Assembly: GCF_020171745.1 (NCBI RefSeq)
Contig: NZ_JAIVAH010000013.1
Location: 372,001 to 436,000, forward strand
DNA length: 64,000 nucleotides
Source of the DNA: Prescottella equi
GTDB taxonomy: Bacteria > Actinomycetota > Actinomycetes > Mycobacteriales > Mycobacteriaceae
Reading direction: 5' to 3'
Shown: one piece after another, positions 7,870 through 17,377 of the stretch
Layout: the number at the start of each line of letters is the position of its first letter
How positions within the stretch are numbered: the stretch's first letter is position 1
Notes under the pieces: model-generated
What the model was told of the DNA's origin: nothing
Seen by the model: only the letters and a program-made list of their open reading frames with translations
The model's database searches: none
Position numbers and translations under genes: made by a program

Positions 7870-9252
7870 GTGGCTCGATCTGTCGAATCCGTGAATGCCG
7901 TGATCAAGGCCTACGACGTGCGTGGTGTCGTCGGTGAGCAGATCGATGCCGACTTCGTCCGCGACGTGGGCGCCTCGTTCGCCCGGCTGGTGCGCGACGA
8001 GGCGACCGGCGCCGCACCGGTGACCCGCGTCGCGATCGGTCACGACATGCGCGCGTCGTCTCCCGAACTGTCGCGGGCGTTCGCGGAGGGCGTCGTCGGG
8101 CAGGGCCTCGACGTCGTGCACATCGGACTCGCGTCTACCGACCAGTTGTATTTCGCTTCGGGTGTTCTGGACTGCCCGGGCGCGATGTTCACCGCGAGCC
8201 ACAATCCCGCCAAGTACAACGGCATCAAGCTGTGCCGTGCGGGTGCCAAGCCGGTGGGCCAGGACACCGGTCTCGCCGACATCGCTCGGGAGGTCGCCGA
8301 GGGTGTTCCCGCGTACGACGGGGATGCCGGGACGGTGTCCGAGCAGGAGCTGCTGGGCGAGTACGCGAGTTTCGTGCGCGGCCTGGTGGACCTGGCCGAG
8401 CTGCGGCCGCTGAAGATCGCCGTCGACGCCGGCAACGGCATGGGCGGTCACACGGTTCCCGCGGTGTTCGAGCCGATGCCCGTCACGGTGCTGCCGCTGT
8501 TCTTCGAGCTCGACGGTACGTTCCCCAACCACGAGGCCAACCCGCTGGATCCGGCCAACCTGGTCGACCTGCAGAAGTTCGTGCGGGAGACCGGCGCCGA
8601 CATCGGACTCGCCTTCGACGGCGACGCCGACCGGTGCTTCGTGGTCGACGAGAAGGGCAACCCGGTCTCGCCGTCGGCGGTCACGGCGCTCGTCGCCGAT
8701 CGCGAACTCGCGAAGGAGCCCGGCGCCACGATCATCCACAACCTCATCACGTCGCGTTTCGTGCCGGAACTCGTCGAGAAGCTCGGCGGCACGGCCGTCC
8801 GGACCCGTGTCGGCCACTCGTTCATCAAGCAGCAGATGGCCGAGACCGGTGCGGTGTTCGGCGGCGAGCACTCCGCGCACTACTACTTCCGCGAGTTCTG
8901 GGGCGCCGATTCCGGCATGCTCGCCGCGCTTCACGTCCTTGCCGCGCTCGGCGAACAGGATCGTCCGCTGTCGGAGCTGATGGCGTCCTACGAGGGGTAC
9001 GCCGCGTCCGGCGAGATCAACTCCACCGTCGCGGATGCATCCGAACGGACCGAGGCCGTCATCGCGCAGTTCGCGGACCGCACGGTTTCCGTGGACCGCC
9101 TCGACGGCGTCACGGTCGACCTGGGTGACGGCGCATGGTTCAACCTGCGCGCGTCCAACACCGAGCCGCTGCTGCGCCTGAACGTAGAGGCCCGCACATC
9201 CGCCGACGTCGATGCGCTCGTCACCGAGATCCTCGGAACGGTCCGCGCCTAG
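7870..9252 (+). CDS. pmmA: Phosphomannomutase/phosphoglucomutase
   Basis: 460 residues, full length for the alpha-D-phosphohexomutase family. It interconverts mannose-6-phosphate and mannose-1-phosphate. Visible landmarks in order: the phosphoserine loop TASHNP (Ser110), the metal loop DGDADR (250-255), the sugar-binding GGEHSAHYYF, and the phosphate-binding RASNTEPLLRLNVEA near the C-terminus. GTG start with AGGAGTAACCA upstream. Together with manA and the guanylyltransferase at the window's left edge it completes fructose-6-P to GDP-mannose. Called pmmA or manB in different species (Rv3257c). Confidence 0.93.
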   Translation: MARSVESVNAVIKAYDVRGVVGEQIDADFVRDVGASFARLVRDEATGAAPVTRVAIGHDMRASSPELSRAFAEGVVGQGLDVVHIGLASTDQLYFASGVLDCPGAMFTASHNPAKYNGIKLCRAGAKPVGQDTGLADIAREVAEGVPAYDGDAGTVSEQELLGEYASFVRGLVDLAELRPLKIAVDAGNGMGGHTVPAVFEPMPVTVLPLFFELDGTFPNHEANPLDPANLVDLQKFVRETGADIGLAFDGDADRCFVVDEKGNPVSPSAVTALVADRELAKEPGATIIHNLITSRFVPELVEKLGGTAVRTRVGHSFIKQQMAETGAVFGGEHSAHYYFREFWGADSGMLAALHVLAALGEQDRPLSELMASYEGYAASGEINSTVADASERTEAVIAQFADRTVSVDRLDGVTVDLGDGAWFNLRASNTEPLLRLNVEARTSADVDALVTEILGTVRA

Positions 9253-9336
9253 AACGTCGATTGCTGGGATACTCGAGGCACCTGGACTCGTCGGGGGGAC
9301 AGGGTTGAGTGGGAGTGAAAGGGAGGTGTGTTCGCG

Positions 9337-10461
9337 ATGACAGCTCCGTCGTCTCTGCTCGATCTCGACGATGTCGACGCCCTGCTCGCTGCCGATGTCG
9401 ACGGCACACTCAGATTCTCGGCACTCGGCGGTGCGCAGATTCGGGCGACCGCGGCCGCGGTGCACGAGAACGCCCTGTTCCGGCTGCACGGGATGCAGCC
9501 GCGCAGCGTCGTCCTCGTCAGTGGTGACGGCTGTGCGTCCCGGGCCGCGGATCTGATCCAGGCTGCGCTCGGCAGCCGGATCAGCGTCCCGGTGCTCGGG
9601 TCCGTCGGCACCCCGCCGTGGGTGGGGCCGCTCGACGTGGTGGTCGTCGCCGGCGACGACGCCGGCGACCCGCGGCTCGTCGAGTCGGTGGACAGTGCCC
9701 TGCGGCGTGGTGCCGAGGTCGTCGTCGTCGCACCGGACGAGGGTCCGATGCGTGCCGCTGGTGCCGGTCGGGCGATGATCCTGCCGCCTCGCGTCGCGGT
9801 TCCCGATCATCACGGCCTGCTGCGGTACCTTGCGGCATTCCTGGCCGTCCTCGTCGCCGTCGACGCGGAACGGTCGGCGAAGGCGATCCCGGATCTCGAT
9901 CGACTCGCCGACGCGGTCGACGCCGAGGCCGTGCGCGACCACCCGTCGAACGAGGTCTTCCACAATCCGGCGAAGTCGCTGGCCGCGCGGATGCAGGGGC
10001 GTCGCGTCGTACTGACCGGGGACTCCCGGACGACCGCGCTCGTGGCCCGGCACGGCATCGAGACGCTACTGAGGGTCGGCGCGGGGGTGGCTGCGGCCAC
10101 CGACCTGTCGGACGCACTGAGCGGGGTGCGCCGGTTCCCGGCCGCCGCTTCAGCCGACTACGACCCGTTCTTCCACGACGAGGAACTCGACGGGCCGGCC
10201 CCGGCTCCGGCCGTGCGGGTCGTGGTCCTCGCGCTCGAAGCGAATCGGCCACTGGTCGAGCGTCGGGTCGCGGCTCTTCCCGACGCGGACGTCGTCGTCG
10301 CCGACAGCACCGAAGCCGCGCCGGATCTGGCCGTGTCGGGTCCTGCGGTACCTCGGTCGGCGGGGCCCGGGGACACACGGACCGACCTGGAGCAGCTAGC
10401 AATTCTCGTCGGCCGACTCGAGATGAGCGCGGCCTATCTACGTCTGATCGGTGGTAACTAG
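9337..10461 (+). CDS. SIS-domain-like protein (TobH/phosphoisomerase-like, Rv3256c homologue)
   Basis: 374 residues from the ATG at 9337; GGGAGG sits 10 nt upstream, whereas a GTG at 9328 would be almost on top of it. The central region (VVLVSGDGCASRAADLIQ, VVVVAGDDAGDPRLVESVDSALRRGAEVVVVAP) has the alternating strand/helix pattern of sugar-isomerase domains, and the C-terminal part is like bifunctional phosphoglucose/phosphomannose isomerases. Catalytic residues cannot be assigned. It lies between pmmA and manA and its stop overlaps the manA start by one base, so a role in mannose metabolism is likely but unproven. Confidence 0.75.
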   Translation: MTAPSSLLDLDDVDALLAADVDGTLRFSALGGAQIRATAAAVHENALFRLHGMQPRSVVLVSGDGCASRAADLIQAALGSRISVPVLGSVGTPPWVGPLDVVVVAGDDAGDPRLVESVDSALRRGAEVVVVAPDEGPMRAAGAGRAMILPPRVAVPDHHGLLRYLAAFLAVLVAVDAERSAKAIPDLDRLADAVDAEAVRDHPSNEVFHNPAKSLAARMQGRRVVLTGDSRTTALVARHGIETLLRVGAGVAAATDLSDALSGVRRFPAAASADYDPFFHDEELDGPAPAPAVRVVVLALEANRPLVERRVAALPDADVVVADSTEAAPDLAVSGPAVPRSAGPGDTRTDLEQLAILVGRLEMSAAYLRLIGGN

Positions 10462-11699
10462 TGCGCCAACTCGAAGGGGCGCTCCGGTCGTACGCATGGG
10501 GGTCGCGGACCGCGCTCGCGGAATTGAGCGGTCGTCCGAGCCCGAGCGCACACCCGGAAGCGGAGCTGTGGCTGGGAGCGCATCCGGGCGATCCCGCGCA
10601 CGTGATCGAGGACGGCGGCAGCCGTTCGCTGCGGGACGTCATCGACGCCGCGCCGCTGCACGAGCTCGGTGAGCGAAGCGTCGCGGAGTTCGGTGAGCGC
10701 CTGCCCTTCCTGCTGAAGGTGCTGGCCGCGGAGGAGCCGTTGTCGCTGCAGGCCCATCCCAGCGCGGAGCAGGCCCGGGAGGGGTTCGCGCGGGAGGACG
10801 CGGCGGGTATCCCCGTGGACTCGGCGGAACGCAACTACCGCGACGCCAGCCACAAACCCGAACTCGTCGTCGCGCTCACCAGATTCGAGGCGCTGGCCGG
10901 GTTCCGGGATCCGCACCGCACCGTGCGGTTCCTGCAGGCCCTCGACGTCGCCCAGCTCGAGCCGTACGTCGGGCTGCTGGCCGGTCAGCCGGACCCGGAC
11001 GGTCTTCGGGCGCTGTTCACGACGTGGATCACGCTGCCGTCGCCGGCGCTGTCGGCGCTGTTGCCGCCCGTGCTCGACGGCTGCGTCCGGTATCTCTCGC
11101 GCCCCGACGCCACCGAGACCGAGTTCGTGCCCGAGGCGCGAACCGCGCTCGAACTGAGCGAGGGCTACCCGGGCGACGCCGGGGTGCTGGCGGCGCTGCT
11201 GCTCAACCGAATCACCCTCGAGCCCGGACAGGGCTTGTTCCTGGCGGCGGGCAACCTGCACGCCTACCTGAACGGAACCGCGGTCGAGATCATGGCGAAC
11301 TCCGACAATGTGCTGCGCGGCGGGCTCACCCCCAAACACGTGGACGTTCCGGAGTTGTTGCGGGTGCTCGATTTCGACTCCGTCGACGTCCCGTTGCTGG
11401 TGCCCGCTCCGACCGGGAAGGTCGGCGAGGTCGCGTACGCGACTCCGGCGCCCGAGTTCGTGCTGACCCGCATCGACCTGGACGCGTCGGACGCCGGTTC
11501 CGGGGTGTCCGCGACGATCGAACCCGACGGCCCGCAGATCCTGCTGTGTACGTCGGGGGCGGCCAAGCTCGGGTGCGGACCGCACTCGCTCGTCCTCGAG
11601 CGGGGCGGTGCGGCGTGGATCTCCTCGGCGGACAACGAGGTTCACATCCAGGCGTGTGCCGACGACACCCAGATCTTCCGGGCGCGCGTGGGCGTCTGA
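10461..11699 (+). CDS. manA: Mannose-6-phosphate isomerase, class I
   Basis: 412 residues. It converts fructose-6-P to mannose-6-P. Type I PMI features: WLGAHPGDPA, the zinc ligands in LSLQAHPSAEQA (Gln, His), the HKPE segment (Glu), and the late LFLAAGNLHAYLNG where the last His ligand sits, followed by MANSDNVLRGGLTPKHVD. The GTG start overlaps the upstream stop codon (TAGTG), so it is translationally coupled to the SIS-like gene in an operon beginning at pmmA. Confidence 0.93.
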   Translation: MRQLEGALRSYAWGSRTALAELSGRPSPSAHPEAELWLGAHPGDPAHVIEDGGSRSLRDVIDAAPLHELGERSVAEFGERLPFLLKVLAAEEPLSLQAHPSAEQAREGFAREDAAGIPVDSAERNYRDASHKPELVVALTRFEALAGFRDPHRTVRFLQALDVAQLEPYVGLLAGQPDPDGLRALFTTWITLPSPALSALLPPVLDGCVRYLSRPDATETEFVPEARTALELSEGYPGDAGVLAALLLNRITLEPGQGLFLAAGNLHAYLNGTAVEIMANSDNVLRGGLTPKHVDVPELLRVLDFDSVDVPLLVPAPTGKVGEVAYATPAPEFVLTRIDLDASDAGSGVSATIEPDGPQILLCTSGAAKLGCGPHSLVLERGGAAWISSADNEVHIQACADDTQIFRARVGV

Positions 11700-11854
11700 C
11701 GCCGGTCGCCCGCCCGATTCGGGTCGAGCCGGACTTATACCGCGCCAGTACCGTTCGGGTGTTTCGTCCCAGGTCAGGCGGCGTGTCACGAAACCGTGCC
11801 GGCCACGTCTCACCGGCATAGGCTTTCACCATCCCCACCTCCGAGGAGGCCGCG

Positions 11855-13378
11855 ATGGCGACATCCGACCCGAACGCCGGCCGCATCCGGCGCCGATCAG
11901 GCCTGTTCCGCACGAAGTCGGTCGAGCAGTCGATTCTGGAAACCGACGAACCGGAGACCAAGCTCCGCAAGGACCTCACCTCGTGGGACCTGACGGTCTT
12001 CGGGGTCGCGGTCGTGATCGGCGCGGGCATCTTCACACTCACGGCCCGGACGGCGGGGAACGTCGCCGGGCCGTCCGTGTCGCTGGCGTTCGTGTTCGCG
12101 GCGGTCGCATGCGCACTCGCGGCACTGTGTTACGCGGAGTTCGCGTCGACGGTCCCGGTCGCGGGCAGTGCGTACACGTTTTCGTATGCCACGTTCGGTG
12201 AGTTCGTTGCCTGGATCATCGGGTGGGACCTCATCCTGGAGTTCGCACTCGCCGCGTCCGTCGTGGCCAAGGGCTGGTCGCTGTATCTCGGTGAGGTGCT
12301 GGGCAGTTCGACTCCGGTGCTGCACATCGGTTCACGTGAGATCGACTGGGGCGCAGTCCTCATCATCGCGATCATCACGGTGCTCCTGGCGACCGGCACG
12401 AAACTGTCGTCCCGGGTCTCGGCGGTGATCACCGCGATCAAGGTTGCCGTCGTGCTCTTCGTCGTCGTGGTCGGCGCCTTCTACATCAAGGGCGAGAACT
12501 ACTCTCCGTACATCCCGCCGTCCGAGGCCGGATCGACCGGCGAGGGTATCCATCAGTCGCTGTTCTCGTTCGTCACCGGCGCCGGCGGCAGCACGTTCGG
12601 CTGGTACGGACTCCTCGCCGCGGCCAGCCTGGTGTTCTTCGCGTTCATCGGTTTCGACGTCGTGGCGACCACGGCCGAGGAGACCAAGGATCCGCAGAAG
12701 GCGCTGCCGCGAGGCATTCTCGGTTCGCTCGCGATCGTCACGGTGCTCTACGTGGCCGTCTCCCTCGTGCTCACCGGAATGGTGAAGTACACCGACCTCG
12801 CCGGCGACGATTCCACGCTGGCCACGGCCTTTGCGATCAACGGCATGGACTGGGCCAAGAACCTCATCTCGTTCGGCGCCCTCGCCGGACTGACCACCGT
12901 CGTCATGGTGCTGATGTTGGGGCAGACGCGCGTGCTGTTCGCGATGGCGCGTGACGGCCTCATGCCGAGGAGCCTGGCGCCCACCGGCAAGCACGGCACG
13001 CCCGTCCGGATCACCGTGCTGGTCGGCGGCGTCGTCGCGGTCCTCGCCGCGTTCTTCCCGATCGGCACCCTCGAGGAAATGGTCAACATCGGAACGCTGT
13101 TCGCGTTCGTGCTGGTGTCGATCGGCGTGGTGGTGCTGCGCCGGACCCGGCCGGATCTGCCCCGCGGCTTCCGGGTGCCGCTGGTACCGCTCGTGCCGAT
13201 CCTCGCGGTGCTCGCGTGTCTGTGGCTGATGTTCAACCTCTCCGTCGAGACCTGGTTGCGGTTCGTGATCTGGATGGCGGTCGGCGTGGTCGTCTACTTC
13301 GCCTACAGCCGGCGGCACTCGATGATCGGGGTTCGCGAACGGGCCGCGGCCGCGGCGCAGGCGCAGGAGAAGCCCTAG
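11855..13378 (+). CDS. APC-superfamily amino acid permease (cationic amino acid type)
   Basis: 507 residues with about 12-14 hydrophobic segments starting near residue 48 (FGVAVVIGAGIFTL, the APC TM1 signature). FFAFIGFDVVATTAEETKDPQKALPRGI is the conserved TM6-loop block of CAT transporters. The first 45 residues are cytosolic and charged. Substrate is probably a basic amino acid, but the sequence does not fix it. ATG with GAGGAGG upstream; a TAGGCT at 11817-11822 may be the -10. It sits between manA and alkB, as Rv3253c does. Confidence 0.85.
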   Translation: MATSDPNAGRIRRRSGLFRTKSVEQSILETDEPETKLRKDLTSWDLTVFGVAVVIGAGIFTLTARTAGNVAGPSVSLAFVFAAVACALAALCYAEFASTVPVAGSAYTFSYATFGEFVAWIIGWDLILEFALAASVVAKGWSLYLGEVLGSSTPVLHIGSREIDWGAVLIIAIITVLLATGTKLSSRVSAVITAIKVAVVLFVVVVGAFYIKGENYSPYIPPSEAGSTGEGIHQSLFSFVTGAGGSTFGWYGLLAAASLVFFAFIGFDVVATTAEETKDPQKALPRGILGSLAIVTVLYVAVSLVLTGMVKYTDLAGDDSTLATAFAINGMDWAKNLISFGALAGLTTVVMVLMLGQTRVLFAMARDGLMPRSLAPTGKHGTPVRITVLVGGVVAVLAAFFPIGTLEEMVNIGTLFAFVLVSIGVVVLRRTRPDLPRGFRVPLVPLVPILAVLACLWLMFNLSVETWLRFVIWMAVGVVVYFAYSRRHSMIGVRERAAAAAQAQEKP

Positions 13379-13484
13379 GTTTACAAATCAACTCGATTGT
13401 CTAGACGTCATACAGGAGGGCGCGTATCGTCAACTTCAGGGTGATGCCGCTCACGTTCGGGCGGCCGCATGGAAGGGGACGACG
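13379..13484 (+). promoter_or_regulatory. alkB upstream region with palindrome GTCTAGAC
   Basis: 106 bp holding the alkB promoter. A perfect 8-bp palindrome GTCTAGAC lies at 13399-13406, a candidate site for the TetR regulator encoded at the end of the cluster. GGAAGGGGACGACG precedes the alkB ATG. A TATCGT (about 13425) could serve as -10. Assignment is tentative. Confidence 0.35.
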
Positions 13485-14702
13485 ATGGCGGCGGACGGAG
13501 CTGTCGAAACGGAAGTGCCGGTCTGGCGGGACAAGAAGCGCTACCTGTGGTTGCTGGGGCTGATCCCGCCGACGGCGATCTTCCTGGCGCTGGGGCTCGT
13601 CTGGCTGTTCAATCGGGTCGGACTGGATGCGGTGTCGCCGGTGTGGTGGTGGATCGGTCCGCTGCTCGTGTACGTGCTGCTGCCGATCCTCGACCTGGCG
13701 TTCGGCGCCGACGGTCAGAATCCGCCGGACGAGGTGATGGAACACCTCGAGAACGATCGCTACTACCGCTGGTGCACGTACGCCTACATCCCGCTGCAGA
13801 TCGTGACGGTGGTGGTCGCCTGCTACCTGTGGTCGGCGGACGACCTGAGTTGGCTCGGGATCGACGGCGGCCTCGGGCTGATCTCGAAGATCGGTCTCGC
13901 GATCAGCGTCGGCTGTGTCGCCGGCATCGGCATCAACACCGCCCACGAACTCGGCCACAAGAAGGACGATCTGGAGCGTTGGCTGTCGAAGATCACGCTG
14001 GCGCAGTCGTTCTACGGGCACTTCTACATCGAGCACAACCGTGGTCACCACGTGCGCGTCGCGACCCCGGAGGATCCCGCGAGTTCGCGCTTCGGGGAAA
14101 GCTTCTGGACGTTCCTGCCGCGTAGCGTGTGGGGCAGCCTGCGGTCGTCGTGGCACCTGGAGAAGGCACGTCTCGAACGGCTCGGTAAGGGGCCGTGGAC
14201 GATTCGCAACGACGTGCTGAACGCGTGGCTGATGTCGGTGGTGCTGTTCGGCGCCATGATCGCGATCTTCGGCTGGGAGGTGGCGCCGTTCCTGGTGCTG
14301 CAGGCAGTGTTCGGATTCTCCCTGCTCGAGACGGTCAATTACCTCGAGCACTACGGGTTGCTGCGGCAGCGTACCGAGAGCGGGCGTTACGAGCGGTGCA
14401 CGCCCGCGCACAGTTGGAACAGCGATCACATCTGCACCAACATCTTCCTGTACCACCTGCAGCGGCACAGTGATCATCACGCCAATCCGACGCGGCGCTA
14501 CCAGACGCTGCGGAGCATGGACGCCGCGCCGAACCTGCCGAGCGGGTACGCCAGCATGATCATGCTCGCGTACGTGCCGCCGCTGTGGCGTGCGGTGATG
14601 GATCGGAAGGTCCTCGCCCACTACGACGGCGACATCACCAAGGTCAATCTGCAGCCGAGTAAGCGGGAGAAGCTGCTCGCGGCGCACGGGGGAGCGGCAT
14701 GA
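13485..14702 (+). CDS. alkB: Alkane 1-monooxygenase (integral-membrane non-haem diiron)
   Basis: 405 residues. It hydroxylates the terminal carbon of medium-chain n-alkanes using electrons from rubredoxin. Membrane segments occur near residues 22-75, 105-150 and 245-290. The eight-His signature is intact: HELGHK (about 153-158), EHNRGHHVRVATPEDPASSR (about 182) and LQRHSDHHANPTRRYQTLR (about 325), with the AlkB-specific NYLEHYGL in between. It is the first gene of alkB-rubA-rubB-tetR and overlaps rubA by ATGA. Confidence 0.95.
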   Translation: MAADGAVETEVPVWRDKKRYLWLLGLIPPTAIFLALGLVWLFNRVGLDAVSPVWWWIGPLLVYVLLPILDLAFGADGQNPPDEVMEHLENDRYYRWCTYAYIPLQIVTVVVACYLWSADDLSWLGIDGGLGLISKIGLAISVGCVAGIGINTAHELGHKKDDLERWLSKITLAQSFYGHFYIEHNRGHHVRVATPEDPASSRFGESFWTFLPRSVWGSLRSSWHLEKARLERLGKGPWTIRNDVLNAWLMSVVLFGAMIAIFGWEVAPFLVLQAVFGFSLLETVNYLEHYGLLRQRTESGRYERCTPAHSWNSDHICTNIFLYHLQRHSDHHANPTRRYQTLRSMDAAPNLPSGYASMIMLAYVPPLWRAVMDRKVLAHYDGDITKVNLQPSKREKLLAAHGGAA

Positions 14703-14860
14703 GCGCCTATCGCTGTCCGGTGTGCGAGTTCGTGTTCGACGAGGCCGTCGGGGCGCCCCGCGAGGGATTCCCGGCGGGCACGCTGTGGGCGACGGTGCCC
14801 GACGACTGGTGCTGCCCCGACTGCGGGGTCAGGGAGAAGATCGATTTCGAACCCGTCTGA
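14699..14860 (+). CDS. rubA: Rubredoxin, AlkG1-like (53 aa)
   Basis: A 53-residue protein whose ATG overlaps the alkB stop by 4 bp. The iron-binding cysteines are in YRCPVCEF and WCCPDCGV. The first knuckle is CxxC-E rather than the usual CxxC-G, and the [15 protein letters not shown] core is short, both features of AlkG1-type rubredoxins. From work on alkane hydroxylases, AlkG1 types do not replace AlkG2 types in electron transfer to AlkB, so its role in the pathway is less clear than that of rubB. Too short for ordinary ORF cut-offs. Confidence 0.9.
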   Translation: MSAYRCPVCEFVFDEAVGAPREGFPAGTLWATVPDDWCCPDCGVREKIDFEPV

Positions 14861-14879
14861 CGGGGAACAGGACAGGAAC

Positions 14880-15062
14880 ATGAAGGACTACAAGCTCTAT
14901 CAGTGTGCGCAGTGCGGATTCGAGTACGACGAGGAGCAGGGCTGGCCGGACGAGGGCATCGCGCCCGGAACCCGGTGGGAGGACATCCCCGACGATTGGC
15001 GGTGTCCCGATTGCGGTGCCGCGAAGGAGGACTTCTTCATGGTCGAGGTCGAGCGCAGCTGA
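14880..15062 (+). CDS. rubB: Rubredoxin, AlkG2-like electron donor to AlkB (60 aa)
   Basis: 60 residues with canonical knuckles [12 protein letters not shown] and [13 protein letters not shown], the central [20 protein letters not shown] and Tyr/Phe core residues of a classical rubredoxin. It should pass electrons from a rubredoxin reductase, not found in this window, to AlkB. It follows rubA by 19 nt with ACAGGAAC upstream of the ATG, and belongs to the same operon. Confidence 0.93.
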   Translation: MKDYKLYQCAQCGFEYDEEQGWPDEGIAPGTRWEDIPDDWRCPDCGAAKEDFFMVEVERS

Positions 15063-15082
15063 GGCGACGGGCGTGCCGCCAC

Positions 15083-15088
15083 TAGGGT
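15083..15088 (+). promoter_or_regulatory. -10 element for a leaderless tetR mRNA
   Basis: TAGGGT with 7 nt before the ATG at 15096, inside the 33-bp gap after rubB. It implies that the regulator can be transcribed separately from alkB. Confidence 0.5.
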
Positions 15089-15095
15089 CGAGAAC

Positions 15096-15704
15096 ATGAC
15101 CGAGTCACATCCACGCGTGCCGTATCAGGAGGCGTCGCGACTGCTCCTGCGCGAGTCGATCCTGGACGCGGTCCACGACTTCCTACTCGAACGTGACTGG
15201 TCGGGCGTCACCATGACCGACGTCGCGGCGGTGGTCGGCGTGAGCCGGCAGACGCTGTACAACGAGTTCGGGTCGCGGCAGGGGCTCGCGAACGGCTATG
15301 CGCTGCGGTTGGTGGATCGGTTCGTCGACGCCGTCACGGACGCCGTCTACCGACACGAGGGTGATGCGCGCGCGGCGCTGGTGGACGGGTTCACCGGCTT
15401 CTTCCAGGCCAGTGGTGCGGACCCGTTGGTTCGGTCGTTGCGGACGGGCGCGGCGAAGCCGGACCTGTTGCGCATCGTCACCACCGACAGTGCGCCGCTC
15501 ATCGAGCGGGCGACGGGACGGCTGGCAGAGACCTTCCGGCTGAGCTGGATTGGTGCGTCCGACGCCGACGCGACGGTGCTGGGACACGGCATAGTGCGCA
15601 TTGCACTCAGCTACGTGTCGATGCCGCCGACGTCCGACCGCGACGACGCGCAGGAGTTGGCGGCCCTGCTGGCTCCCTTCGTCGACGTCGTGACCCGGGC
15701 GTGA
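15096..15704 (+). CDS. TetR-family regulator of the alkane cluster
   Basis: 202 residues. The N-terminal helix-turn-helix is WSGVTMTDVAAVVGVSRQTLYNEFGSRQGLANGYALRL, typical TetR. The C-terminal ligand domain contains SRQTLYNEFG-distal variable helices. Rv3249c is the counterpart; such AlkX/AlkU-type regulators usually repress alkB and respond to fatty acids. Its own TAnnnT 7 nt before the start suggests a leaderless transcript, giving regulator synthesis independent of the operon. Confidence 0.87.
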   Translation: MTESHPRVPYQEASRLLLRESILDAVHDFLLERDWSGVTMTDVAAVVGVSRQTLYNEFGSRQGLANGYALRLVDRFVDAVTDAVYRHEGDARAALVDGFTGFFQASGADPLVRSLRTGAAKPDLLRIVTTDSAPLIERATGRLAETFRLSWIGASDADATVLGHGIVRIALSYVSMPPTSDRDDAQELAALLAPFVDVVTRA

Positions 15705-15779
15705 GGTACGGCCCGTCCCCGGGGCGGATCGGTACCCGATAGCCTGGGAGCCAACCCAGACGGCAAACAGGAGAGGCAC

Positions 15780-17258
<1,479 letters not shown>

Positions 17259-17289
17259 GTCACACGCGGCGTTCGTCGCAGTCAGTCAC

Positions 17290-17331
17290 GGCATCGGCCG
17301 GAGATCGTGGTCACGATCCCCGGCCGATGCC
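17290..17331. terminator. Stem-loop after sahH
   Basis: Arms 17290-17301 and 17320-17331 pair perfectly for 12 bp (GGCATCGGCCGG/CCGGCCGATGCC), loop 18 nt; no T-tract, as is common in high-GC actinobacteria. Confidence 0.7.
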
Positions 17332-17363
17332 GTTATCCGGCCGTCCCGGCCGCGTGCGCTCGC

Positions 17364-17369
17364 TAGGGT
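17364..17369 (+). promoter_or_regulatory. -10 element for the leaderless amidohydrolase gene
   Basis: TAGGGT with 8 nt to the ATG at 17378. Confidence 0.5.
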
Positions 17370-17377
17370 CCGAGGGT

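Noticed and set aside
13401-14687. 428-codon minus-strand open frame over alkB
   Set aside because: Arg/His/Gln-rich antisense shadow; alkB on the plus strand has all catalytic motifs.
15705-15779. SAH riboswitch before sahH
   Set aside because: Only 75 nt with a TAGCCT and Shine-Dalgarno; no conserved SAH-riboswitch stems could be drawn.
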